Origin: an uncultured Verrucomicrobia subdivision 3 bacterium
GTDB taxonomy: Bacteria; Verrucomicrobiota; Verrucomicrobiia; Limisphaerales; UBA11358
Assembly (NCBI GenBank): GCA_903888765.1
Contig: CAISVF010000016.1
Location: forward strand, 1 to 44,602
DNA length: 44,602 nt
Reading direction: 5' to 3'
The notes beneath the pieces were generated by a model. The model was not told the origin of the DNA and searched no databases. It was given only the letters and a program-made list of their open reading frames with translations. The translations under genes and the position numbers were made by a program. Numbering within the stretch: the first letter of the stretch is position 1; every line of letters starts with the position of its first letter. This document shows positions 24,652 to 34,126 of the stretch, piece by piece.

Positions 24652-25712
24652 ACGAAATGATGCTGGCAGGCATCCTTCATGGCGCTAAAGATATGCACGT
24701 GGAAAAATGCGCTGTTCCGGCGCTACGTGCCGGCATGGTGCGCCTGCGTGTTCGGCGCGTCGGTGTTTGTGGCTCAGACATGCACTACTTCGAACACGGT
24801 TACTGTGCCGCGTTTGTGCCAACCAGGCCATTTATTTTAGGTCATGAGTTGACCGCCGATGTGGAGGCAGTGGCTGCAGACGTGCAGACGATCCCGGTTG
24901 GCGCGCGGGTGACGGTCAATCCGGCTCGTGCCTGCGGTTTTTGCGACTATTGCAAGGCCGGCCGCGGCAATTTGTGCCGCCAGACCATCATGCTCGGCAG
25001 CGCCAGCACAGTGCCGCCGACAGATGGCGCTTTCGCGGAATTTGTCACCGTGCGGGCGGACCAGTGTCATATTTTGCCACCCCAGATGGAAGATGGACTT
25101 GGCGCGATGATGGAACCCTTCGCCGTGGCGCTGCACGCGGTAAAACGCGCCGGTTTGGTTTCAGGCAGGAAGGTGCTGGTAACCGGGGGCGGCCCCATTG
25201 GTTTGTTGGTGCTCATCACCGCGCGGGCATTGGGAGCAACGCCATTGGCTTTGAGCGACACGGTCGCAGGCCGACGGCAAACTGCGTTGAAGCTAGGTGC
25301 GGACTTGGCTTGGGATCCCGCCACGAAAAACCTTGCCGAGCAGTCGCGCGAGTTGACCGGTGACGGATTCGATATCGTCTTTGAGGCTTCCGGGGCGCCT
25401 CCCGCGTTGCGGCAGGCTTTTAACCTGATTCGGCCAGGCGGAACGATCGTTCAGATTGGGACTCTCGGCACGGAGGATGTACCCCTGCCGGCCAATCAAG
25501 TCATGGCGCGCGAGATCCAGTTCATTGGCTCTTTCCGCTACGGAAACGTCTTTGATGAAGCCATTCGCCTCGTGTCGTCGGGGCGTGTTAATCTGGAACC
25601 GTTGATCAGCCAGGTGTTCCCGTTGGAAGAAGTTCGGCAAGCAATGCAGCGCGCCTTCGCGAAGGACGAGGTCATCAAGGTACAAATCGAAATCAACGGT
25701 AGGAGCCAATAA
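24648..25712 (+). CDS. Zinc-dependent medium-chain dehydrogenase (sorbitol/L-idonate dehydrogenase-like)
   Basis: 354 residues from the ATG at 24648, which overlaps the lactonase stop by ATGA. Catalytic zinc ligands are seen at GVCGSDMHY (Cys41) and LGHE (His66, Glu67). The structural zinc lobe is CGFCDYCKAGRGNLC with four cysteines. The NAD(P)-binding Rossmann motif VTGGGPIGLLVL follows. Members oxidise a secondary hydroxyl of polyols or sugar acids. In this context it may act on L-fuconate or 2-keto-3-deoxy-L-fuconate, the later oxidation step of the pathway, but that role is inferred. It is cytoplasmic. Confidence 0.9.
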   Translation: MNEMMLAGILHGAKDMHVEKCAVPALRAGMVRLRVRRVGVCGSDMHYFEHGYCAAFVPTRPFILGHELTADVEAVAADVQTIPVGARVTVNPARACGFCDYCKAGRGNLCRQTIMLGSASTVPPTDGAFAEFVTVRADQCHILPPQMEDGLGAMMEPFAVALHAVKRAGLVSGRKVLVTGGGPIGLLVLITARALGATPLALSDTVAGRRQTALKLGADLAWDPATKNLAEQSRELTGDGFDIVFEASGAPPALRQAFNLIRPGGTIVQIGTLGTEDVPLPANQVMAREIQFIGSFRYGNVFDEAIRLVSSGRVNLEPLISQVFPLEEVRQAMQRAFAKDEVIKVQIEINGRSQ

Positions 25713-25718
25713 ATTAGC

Positions 25719-27416
25719 ATGAACATTTCACCGGTTGATGTGGCGATAATAGCCAGCTATCTGATTGGCATCACGGCGTTCGGCATCTGGATTGGTTACC
25801 GGCGCGACGCTTCCGCGCAACAATATTTTTTGGCGAACAAGTCCCTTGGTTGGTTTACCGTGGGCGCGGCGGTTTTTACTTCAAACATCTCAACAATTCA
25901 TCTTGTGGGTCTGGCTGCCGGGGGAGCAAAGGATGGAATGGTGATTGGTAATTTCGAGTGGATGGCGTGTTTCACCCTGATGACATTGGCTTTGATTTTC
26001 GCGCCTTTCTACCTCAATTCCAAAGTATCAACCCTACCGGAGTTCATGGAGCGACGCTACTGTCCACAGGCACGCACGTTTCTTGCCGTGATTGGCCTGC
26101 TGGGAGCCCTGCTGATTCACATTGGCATCAGCCTGTTCGCCGCCGCGAAAGTTTTTGAAAGTTTTCTCGGTGTTCCGATGGTGGAAACCATCATGGTACT
26201 CTCGCTATTCACTGTGATATATACTGCGCTGGGTGGTTTGAAAGCAGTAGTGATGACGGAGAGCATTCAAGTGTGGTTACTACTGGGGGGAGCAACTTTG
26301 GTGACGGTACTCGGGATCAAGGCGCTGGCCGGTGTTGGGGTGCATGACCTGGCCGGCTTCAAGGCCGCCGTGGCTCCGGGGCAGTTGCACATGTTGCAAC
26401 CAATCAGGAATGAGCAAGGGCATTTGAACGGATTTTCCTGGCTGAGTGTCTTGCTGGGGTACCCCATTCTTGGTATCTGGTATTGGTGTGCGGATCAAAC
26501 GCATGTGCAGCGCGTGCTGGGTGCCAGGAGTCTTAAAGATGGACAGAATGGTGCGCTATTCGCCGGTTTTCTTAAGATAACCCCGGTGTTTTTGATGGTA
26601 CTGCCGGGGGTGATTGGATATGTGTTATGGCAGAAGGGCGCTTTTCATTTGCTGAACGTGGCTGGAACCGGGCAACCGGATTACAACACCATGCTGCCTT
26701 CGCTGATCAATTATCTGGTTCCCGTTGGACTGAAAGGCTTGATCGCCGCGAGTATGGCCGCGGCCTTGATGAGTTGCATGGCCGCCGCCTTGAATAGCTG
26801 CGCCACGCTGATTTCCCTGGACATAGTCAAGCGCCTGCGCCCCAACACCAATGACAAACGCACCGTGGCCATTGGCCGAATTGCCACTGGGGTGATCATG
26901 GTGCTCGCGATGCTCTGGTCGACGCAAGGCGATCAATTCGGAACAATTTTTGAAGCGATCAACAAAATCCCCATGACCTTCGCGCCAGCAGTGACGACCG
27001 TTTTCGTCCTGGGCGTCCTGTGGAAGCGCGGCACCCAACAGGCCGCGATGACGACCCTTTACCTTGGCTCCATAATCGGCATCTTATATTTTATCGTGGA
27101 CTTGCCGAGCGTCGGCAAGCTGATGCTGGGGGCGGGGAAAGCACACGATGGTTTTACCGGTTTGGTTACCGACCCAGCCCAAGGATTGGGCGTTCCTTTC
27201 ATGCTGGTGGGGCCAATGATCGCGGCATTCTGCGTGGGCATTTATGTGATCACCAGCGTACTCACGCCCGCGATGAACGCGGAGGAAGTCGCGAAAGTGT
27301 GCTGGGACCATCCGCTCGGCTTTTTGCGGGGGCCGGTGGCGGGAGCGAGCGATCCACGGGTGATAGCAACCATCTTATTAGCGTTGGTAGGGGTGCTGTA
27401 TTTCGGTTTGCGATGA
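25719..27416 (+). CDS. Sodium:solute symporter (SSS/SLC5 family), probable deoxysugar uptake
   Basis: 565 residues with about 14 hydrophobic membrane segments and no cleaved signal. SLC5 hallmarks: an N-terminal YLIGITAFGIWIGYRR followed by QQYFLANKSLGWF, the conserved FTSNISTIHLVGLAAGGAKDG in helix 2, VYTALGGLKAVV-like text in IYTALGGLKAVVMTESIQ, and WYWCADQTHVQRVLGARSLKDGQ, which is close to the vSGLT-type sugar transporters. It should import a monosaccharide with Na+ at the inner membrane. Placed 6 bp after the dehydrogenase and 32 bp before the aldo/keto reductase, it is very likely the L-fucose (or related sugar) importer. Confidence 0.93.
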   Translation: MNISPVDVAIIASYLIGITAFGIWIGYRRDASAQQYFLANKSLGWFTVGAAVFTSNISTIHLVGLAAGGAKDGMVIGNFEWMACFTLMTLALIFAPFYLNSKVSTLPEFMERRYCPQARTFLAVIGLLGALLIHIGISLFAAAKVFESFLGVPMVETIMVLSLFTVIYTALGGLKAVVMTESIQVWLLLGGATLVTVLGIKALAGVGVHDLAGFKAAVAPGQLHMLQPIRNEQGHLNGFSWLSVLLGYPILGIWYWCADQTHVQRVLGARSLKDGQNGALFAGFLKITPVFLMVLPGVIGYVLWQKGAFHLLNVAGTGQPDYNTMLPSLINYLVPVGLKGLIAASMAAALMSCMAAALNSCATLISLDIVKRLRPNTNDKRTVAIGRIATGVIMVLAMLWSTQGDQFGTIFEAINKIPMTFAPAVTTVFVLGVLWKRGTQQAAMTTLYLGSIIGILYFIVDLPSVGKLMLGAGKAHDGFTGLVTDPAQGLGVPFMLVGPMIAAFCVGIYVITSVLTPAMNAEEVAKVCWDHPLGFLRGPVAGASDPRVIATILLALVGVLYFGLR

Positions 27417-27448
27417 ATTCCAACGCTTTCTGAACTGCTTATCATTAT

Positions 27449-28519
27449 ATGAAACAAAATCTGCTGGGCAAGACGGGCCTGCGTGTTTCGTCGTTGAGTT
27501 TTGGCGCTTCATCGCTGGGTGGAGTTTTTGCTCAAATCAATGAGACGGAGGGAATTCGCGCCGTGCATGTCGCGCTCGATCTCGGCATTAATTACTTCGA
27601 CGTTTCACCTGCCTACGGTGCCACGCGTGCCGAAACTGTTTTGGGGCGGGCTCTCAAGGGCATTGCGCGCGATCGTTACTATCTTTCCACTAAAGTTGGC
27701 AAATATACCCAGGCCGGTAGCTATGGAATTGACACATTGGACTATTCGCGGGCCCGTATCCGGGCGTCGCTCGATGAAAGCGCAACCCGTCTGGGCACTG
27801 ATTATTTCGATCTCATCCATATCCATGACATCGAGTATCAAGGCCGCAGGCATACCGAGTGGGCGTTGAGCGAAGGATTGTCCGCTTTGCATGAGCTGAA
27901 GCGCGAAGGACGCATTGGTGCCGTGAGCGCGGGCATTTATCCAATGGATTTGTGGCACCGCATACTCAATGATTACGAAGTGGATGCAGCCTTGGTCCAC
28001 AACCATTATTGTCTGAATGATAACCGCCTGCTCGAACTTTTGCCGCTGGCCCGCCAAAAGAACATCGGCATTATCAATGGCTCCCCCTTTGGCAGCGGTC
28101 TGCTCACCGAACATGGTCCGGCGGACTGGCATCCGGCCACAGCGGCAGAGCGCAAGGTTTTTCGAGACGCGGAATCCTTTTGTCAGGAGCAAGGCGTACC
28201 CATCAGCAAGCTGGCGCTGCAATTTGCCAGTCAACATGCGGGCCTGCCCACAACTCTGTTCAGTTCCGCAAGTCCAGAATCGGTCCGCCGCAACGTGCAA
28301 TGGCACGAGGAACCCCTCAACCTCGCCTTGCTGGATGCCGTGCAGCGTGTCTTGGCACCGGTAATGAACAAGCAATGGGATTATGACCTGACCATAGACA
28401 AGCCAACCCCTAGGGCAAATGCACCCGGTCTAATGAGTCCGGTCGAGCATCAGAGCCATGAACACGGTGCGCTCGCGCCGCTCGGTCAAGAACGCGCCAC
28501 TTTAAGCGGCCCATCTTGA
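27449..28519 (+). CDS. Aldo/keto reductase, L-fucose/L-galactose dehydrogenase-like
   Basis: 356 residues, no signal peptide. AKR tetrad: Asp and Tyr in NYFDVSPAYGATRAE, Lys in YYLSTKVGKY, His in LIHIHDIEY. The N-terminus LGKTGLRVSSLSFGASSLGG and the overall pattern are those of bacterial L-fucose (D-threo-aldose)/L-galactose dehydrogenases, which oxidise C1 of the free sugar to the lactone with NAD(P)+. That product is the substrate of the amidohydrolase four genes upstream. The last 30 or so residues (after NKQWDYDLTIDKP) have low protein character and extend past the usual end of the family, so the 3' end may have been altered, close to the broken sulfatase downstream. Confidence 0.87.
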   Translation: MKQNLLGKTGLRVSSLSFGASSLGGVFAQINETEGIRAVHVALDLGINYFDVSPAYGATRAETVLGRALKGIARDRYYLSTKVGKYTQAGSYGIDTLDYSRARIRASLDESATRLGTDYFDLIHIHDIEYQGRRHTEWALSEGLSALHELKREGRIGAVSAGIYPMDLWHRILNDYEVDAALVHNHYCLNDNRLLELLPLARQKNIGIINGSPFGSGLLTEHGPADWHPATAAERKVFRDAESFCQEQGVPISKLALQFASQHAGLPTTLFSSASPESVRRNVQWHEEPLNLALLDAVQRVLAPVMNKQWDYDLTIDKPTPRANAPGLMSPVEHQSHEHGALAPLGQERATLSGPS

Positions 28520-28536
28520 CAGCTTATATTGATACC

Positions 28537-28983
28537 ATGCAGCCAGTTATAATCAAAATCCTGGTGAAGCGCACGGCGATTTGCCTCGCCCCCGTGGGAG
28601 GGTTTTCCGGGACCGCCAAAGCAGAAAATTTATCCAATATCCTTTTCGTACTGGCGGATGACTTTGGCATCGACAGTCTGAGGTGTTATGGCGCGGATGA
28701 CTTCAACACGCCGCATATAGAGGCATTGGCATGCGGCGGCACCCAAGATCAGATAACGATCGCTGAGCGCGGGCATCTGCGTGGTGTTCTCCATCATCAG
28801 TTCAACCTGGCCGTGGACATCATAAACCAGGGTGGTGGTTCGGGTAAGCCAGCCAGCCGGGAAGACAAAAATGCCGCCATGGAAGCAGCCAATCATAAAT
28901 TGAAAGGCGGACATAGTTCGAAAGCCTGGGATAGTGAAACTGTGAATAGACAGAATATTAATGGAGACCCGATTAAATTTTGA
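28537..28983 (+). pseudogene. Truncated sulfatase, N-terminal fragment only
   Basis: From an ATG at 28537 a signal-like segment is followed by NILFVLADDFGIDSLRCYG and FNTPHIEALACGGT, an unmistakable S1 sulfatase start. The CXPSR formylglycine motif, which should follow within about 20 residues, is absent. After about 28741 the sequence no longer reads as sulfatase in any frame and the reading frame runs on to a stop at 28983. The later part does not match anything I recognise. On the minus strand it is also open for about 90 codons. The intact sulfatase that follows at 29026 is a different, iduronate-sulfatase-like type, so this is not its 5' end. Best read as a deletion remnant. Confidence 0.7.
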
Positions 28984-29025
28984 ATTAATTTCTATGTCAA
29001 ACAGGAACAGCTACCCAATTCAAAA

Positions 29026-30666
29026 ATGAACATAAAACCATCCCTTAACCTCCTGGCGGTCTATTTGCTTGGCGCTGGTGCATTCACGATGACCGCCGCC
29101 GGAACTTTGCCCGGGAAGCCAAACGTCCTTTTCCTGGTGGTGGACGATCTGCGGCCGGAACTTGGCTGCTATGGTAAAGACTACATCAAGAGTCCCAACA
29201 TTGACACCATCGCCAAATCCGGGATGGTATTCAACCGCGCCTATTGCCAACAGGCAGTATGTTCGCCGTCTCGCACCTGCGTGATGACCGGTGTGCGCCC
29301 CGACACCTCGAAGGTGTGGGACTTGGTGACCCATTTCCGCGATGCCTTACCGGCAGTGGTGACTTTGGGGCAACAGTTCAAAACCAATGGTTATTTTGTC
29401 CAAGGCATGGGCAAGATTTATCATCCCGGTCTTGATGATCCGGCCACCTGGTCAGTGCCTTGGCAGGAACCAAAGGCTCCAATTTATGCGTTGGACGAAG
29501 ACGCTGATTTGGTGGGCAAGAACATGCAACCAAAGGATGAAGATGGATCAGATGATAAAGGAACGCTCACGAGTTCCTATTTATTGCCGAAGCCCAACAC
29601 GGCCAACGCCAGCGAGGTTGCTACCAATGCTAAAAATCCGGCAGTCAGTAAGCCAAAGAGAAAGAAAGCCAACGCCAGCGGGATGTCCAATCCTCGTGGC
29701 CCGATCTATGAATGCGCCGACGTTCCGGACAGCACTTTTGTAGATGGCAAGACCGCCGACCTGGCGGTAAGCATCCTGGAAAAAATCAGTAAAAACCCCC
29801 AGCCTTTTTTCCTGGCCATCGGGTTTCACAAACCACATCTGCCATGGGTCGCACCAAAAAAATACTGGGATATGTATGATCCGGCAAAAATTGAATTGGC
29901 ACCCAACCAGTTTGTTCCTGTTGACGCCCCGGACTATGCTGTTCAGCCGAATGACGGCGAGGTTCGCGCCTACAAGGGGGTCCCGCCCAGCGGTCCCATT
30001 CCGCTGGAAATTCAACATAAGCTCAAACAGGCCTACTTCGCCGGTGTGAGTTACACGGATGCGCTAATTGGCAAGGTGCTTGCGGAACTTGACCATCTAA
30101 ATTTGCGCAGTAACACCATTATTATACTATGGGGCGACCATGGGTGGAAACTGGGGGAACACATGGCCTGGGGTAAACATAGTAATGTAGAGAATGATGT
30201 TAACGCGCCGTTGATGGTTTCGGTACCGGGCATGCACAACGCCGGTACCCATTCCGACGCACTAGTGGAGTTTGTGGACATCTACCCCACGTTGTGCGAA
30301 CTCGTCGCCATCCCCCTGCCGGGGCACCTTGAAGGCACCAGCTTTAAGCCAGTGCTGGATGACCCGCAACGGGCCTGGAAAACGGCCGCTTTCAGTCAGT
30401 ATCCGCGCAATGCCGGCAAGACCGGGGCAGGTGCGCTGATGGGGTACACAATGCGCACAGACCGTTACCGATTTACCGTTTGGGTGGGCAGAAAAGACCA
30501 CGTGAAAATTGACGCAATGGAACTTTATGATCATGAAATTGATCCACAGGAAAACTATAACATGGCCAAGAAACCGGAGAATGCCGAATTGGTTGCAAAG
30601 TTGCTGGCCCAATGGAAAAAAGGCTGGCAAGGGGCGAAGTCGATGGTTGCAGCCAATACAAAATGA
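29026..30666 (+). CDS. Secreted iduronate-2-sulfatase-like sulfatase (S1 family)
   Basis: 546 residues. Signal peptide to about residue 26, then PNVLFLVVDDLRPELGCYG, the signature of iduronate-2-sulfatase-type enzymes, and VCSPSR with Cys79 as the formylglycine site. Later motifs: GFHKPHLPW, LWGDHGWKLGEH with metal ligands, and YELYDHEIDPQENYN-type text (MELYDHEIDPQENYN). An unusual Lys/Ala/Asn-rich stretch at about residues 190-225 (KPKRKKANASG) looks like an inserted loop. It removes 2-O-type sulfates in known members. Here the substrate is probably sulfated fucose or galactose, which is inference. It lies 42 bp after the broken sulfatase and 57 bp before the GH78-like gene. Confidence 0.92.
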   Translation: MNIKPSLNLLAVYLLGAGAFTMTAAGTLPGKPNVLFLVVDDLRPELGCYGKDYIKSPNIDTIAKSGMVFNRAYCQQAVCSPSRTCVMTGVRPDTSKVWDLVTHFRDALPAVVTLGQQFKTNGYFVQGMGKIYHPGLDDPATWSVPWQEPKAPIYALDEDADLVGKNMQPKDEDGSDDKGTLTSSYLLPKPNTANASEVATNAKNPAVSKPKRKKANASGMSNPRGPIYECADVPDSTFVDGKTADLAVSILEKISKNPQPFFLAIGFHKPHLPWVAPKKYWDMYDPAKIELAPNQFVPVDAPDYAVQPNDGEVRAYKGVPPSGPIPLEIQHKLKQAYFAGVSYTDALIGKVLAELDHLNLRSNTIIILWGDHGWKLGEHMAWGKHSNVENDVNAPLMVSVPGMHNAGTHSDALVEFVDIYPTLCELVAIPLPGHLEGTSFKPVLDDPQRAWKTAAFSQYPRNAGKTGAGALMGYTMRTDRYRFTVWVGRKDHVKIDAMELYDHEIDPQENYNMAKKPENAELVAKLLAQWKKGWQGAKSMVAANTK

Positions 30667-30723
30667 GGAAAGCATCCATCCACCAGCCAGATTCATTTAT
30701 TCGTGGCTTGTAAAATACCTGAC

Positions 30724-32889
30724 ATGGCCTTAAAGACAATCATTGCGGGTCTTGCTGCTTGCCTGTTGTTTGCCAGTTCGGGTATGGCAGCAATAAAGGA
30801 TTATGGGCTAAAAGATTATGTTTATGTCTCTCGGGAATTACCCCATGCTCAAAACCAGCCTTGGAAGCTGGTTTGCACGATGCCTTACAACTGTCATTTT
30901 CAGCCTTGGATTAAATTGGTGGCTCCGGCCGGTAAAAAAATCAGTTTTGACTCCAGCAATCCGCTCGTGGTCTATCTTACGCCGACGGAAATTCATACCA
31001 CCACCGCAGGTGAGCAAATTCAGGAGGCGACAAATTGGGTAAGTGGCGAAGGAGCTATTTACACAATTCCTGCGGACGTTACGGTGGAAGCGGTCAGGTA
31101 TCGCGAAACCGGCTACGACACCTCATTTGCTGGTCAGTTTGAATGCAATGATGGCGACTATAATATCCTCTGGAAAAAAGCCGCCCGCACCGCTTATCTA
31201 TGCATGAGAGATCATTTCTACGACTGTCCGGACCGTGAACGCGTCGGTTTTTGGGGCGATGGCACTCCCGAGTTGGATCAGTGTTTTTATCTCTTCGATT
31301 CCGCCTCGCACGAACTGGCCAAGCAATTGGTATTACGGAAACTGGAGCCTAAGTTTTACCCGGGGCAGCACCTGGAATTTTTAGGCGATTATGGCTTATG
31401 GTTTTATTATCTCCAGACAGGCGATCTGGAATCCATTCGCGCGGTTTATGAGCAAACCAAAATATTTTTATTTGATACCTATCAATTTGGCAATAAACGC
31501 ACCTGGTTTGATTGGGGAAAAGAGGTCAAAGACACCGCAGTCATTGAGACGTGCTTTTATTACAACTGCCTGTGCGTTTTAAGAAAAATGGCACTCGCCA
31601 CCAGACGTGATTCCGATATTCCCGCTATTGAAGAGAAACTCGCGGGCATTAAAGAAAAATTTGACAGACAATACTGGAAAAACGGTTTTTACATGTCCTC
31701 CCAAGTAAATACTCCTGACGATCGAGCAAACGCCATGGCAGTCAACGTGGGCCTGGCTGACCAAAATAAATGGCAAGCAATTTATGAAAATGTGTTGACC
31801 AAGAAAATCTATGCCAGTTGTTTTTTCGACCGCTGGGTTTTTGAGGCGCTATGCAAAATGGGTAAACAAGAATATGCGATGCTTCGCATGTATAACCGCT
31901 ACAAAACCATGATTCCTTGCAGTTTCACCACTCTGTGGGAGCACTATGACCGCTGGTGGGCTTCGCATATTGACGCGTTTGATGAAGCTTCCTCGCTCAA
32001 TCACGGCTGGAATCCTCCGGCATTGCTGCTTTCGCAAACCATCGCCGGCATTGCTCCGGAATCAGCAGGGTGGGCGACATATCATGTGCTGCCCAAGGAG
32101 GCTTTCCTGACCACAATCAATGTGACGGTTCCAACTATCAAGGGCAACGTGAAGGTTGATTTGAGGAAAAGCGCATCGGAATATTCGTTAAATCTCACTT
32201 CGCCGGAAAACACTACCGCCGTTGTTGGTATTCCCAAAAGCTCCTTCAGAAAAATAAATTTCATCAAAGTGAGCGACGCCGTGATCTGGAATGGAACTTA
32301 TTCAGGTGGTGTTCCGGGGATAACTTTTAAAGGTGAAGACGAAAGTTACGTAAAATTTAATGTTGCTCCCGGCAGTTGGAAGTTTTCCGGCGTCGGAATT
32401 CTGTGCATGAATTTGCCGAAATTACCCCTGCAGTCAGTCGGGAACGAGCAACCGCTTGACAAGAAGGCCTGGACCGCCACAGCGTCCGTACCGGACGGGA
32501 CTTTTTTGTTTAGCGGCGACAAGATCCTGGTTGATGTTTCGGCGGCCAATGCCATTGATGGCGACCATTGGACCGGCTGGCGCGACATGTCAAACACGCA
32601 ATTCACCGGCCAGTGGTTTCAGGTGGATATGAAACAGCCGCAGGTTTTTGACAAAGTCGTTTTAGATAATACCTGGGCGCTCTGGGATTCTCCGGCCAAG
32701 TATGCCATTTCTGTGTCTGACGATGGAACCAACTGGGGATACCCGGTGGCCACGGGCCCGGGACAACCAGGCATTAACGATATCAGCTTTCCCCGGCAAA
32801 AAGCACGCTATCTCCGGATTACACAAACTGGCGTCAACCCGCTTTATCACTGGTCCATCTATGAGTTGGATATTTATCGGCACAATTAA
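30724..32889 (+). CDS. Secreted GH78-like alpha-L-rhamnosidase with C-terminal F5/8 type C domain
   Basis: 721 residues from the ATG at 30724, which begins the signal peptide MALKTIIAGLAAC; an in-frame TTG at 30703 is less likely. The (alpha/alpha)6 catalytic region carries the GH78 motif FYDCPDRERVGFWGDG (about 157-175). Further on are GDYGLWFYYLQTGD, WFDWGKE and TTLWEHYDRWWAS...SLNHGW. The C-terminal beta region (about 470-560) is followed by an F5/8 type C (discoidin-like) carbohydrate-binding domain (about 575-721, AANAIDGDHWTGWRD...YLRITQTG...YELDIYR). GH78 enzymes release alpha-L-rhamnose or close relatives. The N-terminal beta domains of typical GH78 enzymes are short here. The substrate inside a fucose locus is uncertain. 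Confidence 0.8.
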   Translation: MALKTIIAGLAACLLFASSGMAAIKDYGLKDYVYVSRELPHAQNQPWKLVCTMPYNCHFQPWIKLVAPAGKKISFDSSNPLVVYLTPTEIHTTTAGEQIQEATNWVSGEGAIYTIPADVTVEAVRYRETGYDTSFAGQFECNDGDYNILWKKAARTAYLCMRDHFYDCPDRERVGFWGDGTPELDQCFYLFDSASHELAKQLVLRKLEPKFYPGQHLEFLGDYGLWFYYLQTGDLESIRAVYEQTKIFLFDTYQFGNKRTWFDWGKEVKDTAVIETCFYYNCLCVLRKMALATRRDSDIPAIEEKLAGIKEKFDRQYWKNGFYMSSQVNTPDDRANAMAVNVGLADQNKWQAIYENVLTKKIYASCFFDRWVFEALCKMGKQEYAMLRMYNRYKTMIPCSFTTLWEHYDRWWASHIDAFDEASSLNHGWNPPALLLSQTIAGIAPESAGWATYHVLPKEAFLTTINVTVPTIKGNVKVDLRKSASEYSLNLTSPENTTAVVGIPKSSFRKINFIKVSDAVIWNGTYSGGVPGITFKGEDESYVKFNVAPGSWKFSGVGILCMNLPKLPLQSVGNEQPLDKKAWTATASVPDGTFLFSGDKILVDVSAANAIDGDHWTGWRDMSNTQFTGQWFQVDMKQPQVFDKVVLDNTWALWDSPAKYAISVSDDGTNWGYPVATGPGQPGINDISFPRQKARYLRITQTGVNPLYHWSIYELDIYRHN

Positions 32890-32895
32890 AACGAA

Positions 32896-34008
32896 ATGTC
32901 ACATTCAACTTCATCCAGAATCTCAGCCCCGGTTAACGTGGCCGTCGTTGGTCTTGGTTTTATGGGGGTGACCCATTTGCACGCTTATCTGAATAATCCT
33001 TTGGCCCGGGTGGTTGCCGTGTGCGATGCCGTGCGTCTGCCGCTTAATGGAGTGTTATCGGGAGTCGCAGGAAACATCCGTATGGCCGACGACATTTACT
33101 TAAATCCGGACGTCAAAGTATTCCGTAATCTGGATGAATTGCTCGCGGAGCCAGGGATTCATTTGGTAGATATTTGCACTCCCACACCGCTGCATCCGGA
33201 GCAGGCAATTGCTGCATTGCAATCGGGAAAGCATGTTCTCTGCGAAAAACCACTGGCACGATCTTCTCTGGAGGCGCGTGAAATATTAAAGGCAGCGGCA
33301 AACTCTCCGGGCTGGGTGATGCCGGCAATGTGCATGCGCTTCTGGCCCGGCTGGAGCTGGCTGAAGCAATTGGTGGCGGAGGAAACTTTCGGCAAGGTGC
33401 TGGCCGCTAAATTCAGCCGCGTTTCAGCGATGCCGGCGTGGAGCAATCAAACCACTTACAAGGCTGAAATGGATTTGGGGGGAGCGCTTTTTGACTTGCA
33501 CGTTCACGATACGGATTTTGTGAACTATTTATTCGGCCTGCCAGATAGTGTCTTTTCTTCGGGCGTACTCGGCAAAGGCGGAGCCATCAATCATGTCGTC
33601 ACCCAATATCACTTCGCCGATGGTCCGACGGTTCACGCCGAAGGCAGCTGGCTGCGTATGCAAGGATTTGACATGGCTTACACGCTGCATTGTGAACGCG
33701 TAACGCTGGACTTCGATTTGGCGCGCGGAACCGACGCGCTGCGTTTAACTCAACCGGGTAAAATGCCGCGCACCGTCCCTTGCGACGGGCCCGATGGCTA
33801 TAATGTTGAAGTCAATTATATTGTGGATTGCGTGGTCAACCAACGGGCACCCCAAATCGTCACCGGAACTGATGGACTAATGGCACTGGAAATCTGTGAG
33901 GCGGAGGAAAAATCCATACGCCTAGGCAAGCCGGTTCAAATTTTGAACGCCACCACAAGTGAAACGCACCCCCCAACCCTTCTAAAACCTGAAACCCAAT
34001 GCGCTTAA
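32896..34008 (+). CDS. Gfo/Idh/MocA family oxidoreductase, cytoplasmic
   Basis: 370 residues, no signal peptide. Rossmann motif VNVAVVGLGFMGVTHLHAY (about 13-31), then the DICTPTPLHPEQAIAAL and CEKPLARS motifs, where the Lys of EKP lines the active site, and DLGGALFDLHVHDTDFVNYLFG, the usual GG..D.G.H-D region. Such enzymes oxidise or reduce sugar or sugar-alcohol hydroxyls with a tightly used NAD(P). It follows the GH78-like gene by 6 bp and precedes a DUF1080/Gfo pair, so a role in a keto-sugar step is plausible. Its own substrate is unknown. Confidence 0.88.
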   Translation: MSHSTSSRISAPVNVAVVGLGFMGVTHLHAYLNNPLARVVAVCDAVRLPLNGVLSGVAGNIRMADDIYLNPDVKVFRNLDELLAEPGIHLVDICTPTPLHPEQAIAALQSGKHVLCEKPLARSSLEAREILKAAANSPGWVMPAMCMRFWPGWSWLKQLVAEETFGKVLAAKFSRVSAMPAWSNQTTYKAEMDLGGALFDLHVHDTDFVNYLFGLPDSVFSSGVLGKGGAINHVVTQYHFADGPTVHAEGSWLRMQGFDMAYTLHCERVTLDFDLARGTDALRLTQPGKMPRTVPCDGPDGYNVEVNYIVDCVVNQRAPQIVTGTDGLMALEICEAEEKSIRLGKPVQILNATTSETHPPTLLKPETQCA

Positions 34009-34061
34009 AGCCTTCCATCATGCATCTTCTTGATTTAATGCCTGAGACATCTTAACCCTTG

Positions 34062-34110
34062 CTTTCAGGTTTACGCAATCCTTATCTGAAAGTGATAAAA
34101 TAAATATAAT
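34062..34110 (+). promoter_or_regulatory. Inverted repeat and AT-rich candidate promoter before the DUF1080 gene
   Basis: The 118-bp gap here is the largest between plus-strand genes. It holds a perfect 7-bp inverted repeat, CTTTCAG (34062-34068) and CTGAAAG (34086-34092), followed by an AT-rich run containing TATAAT at 34105-34110. TATAAT lies 16 bp before the ATG of the DUF1080 gene. No good -35 box is present at the expected spacing. It may be an internal promoter with an operator, or a weak hairpin at the end of the preceding transcript. Confidence 0.3.
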
Positions 34111-34126
34111 ATCCACTAAAAAACTT

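Noticed and set aside
29026-30666. Intact sulfatase as the continuation of the broken one at 28537
   Set aside because: It has its own signal peptide and complete N-terminal metal-site strand, of a different subtype, so the two are separate genes.
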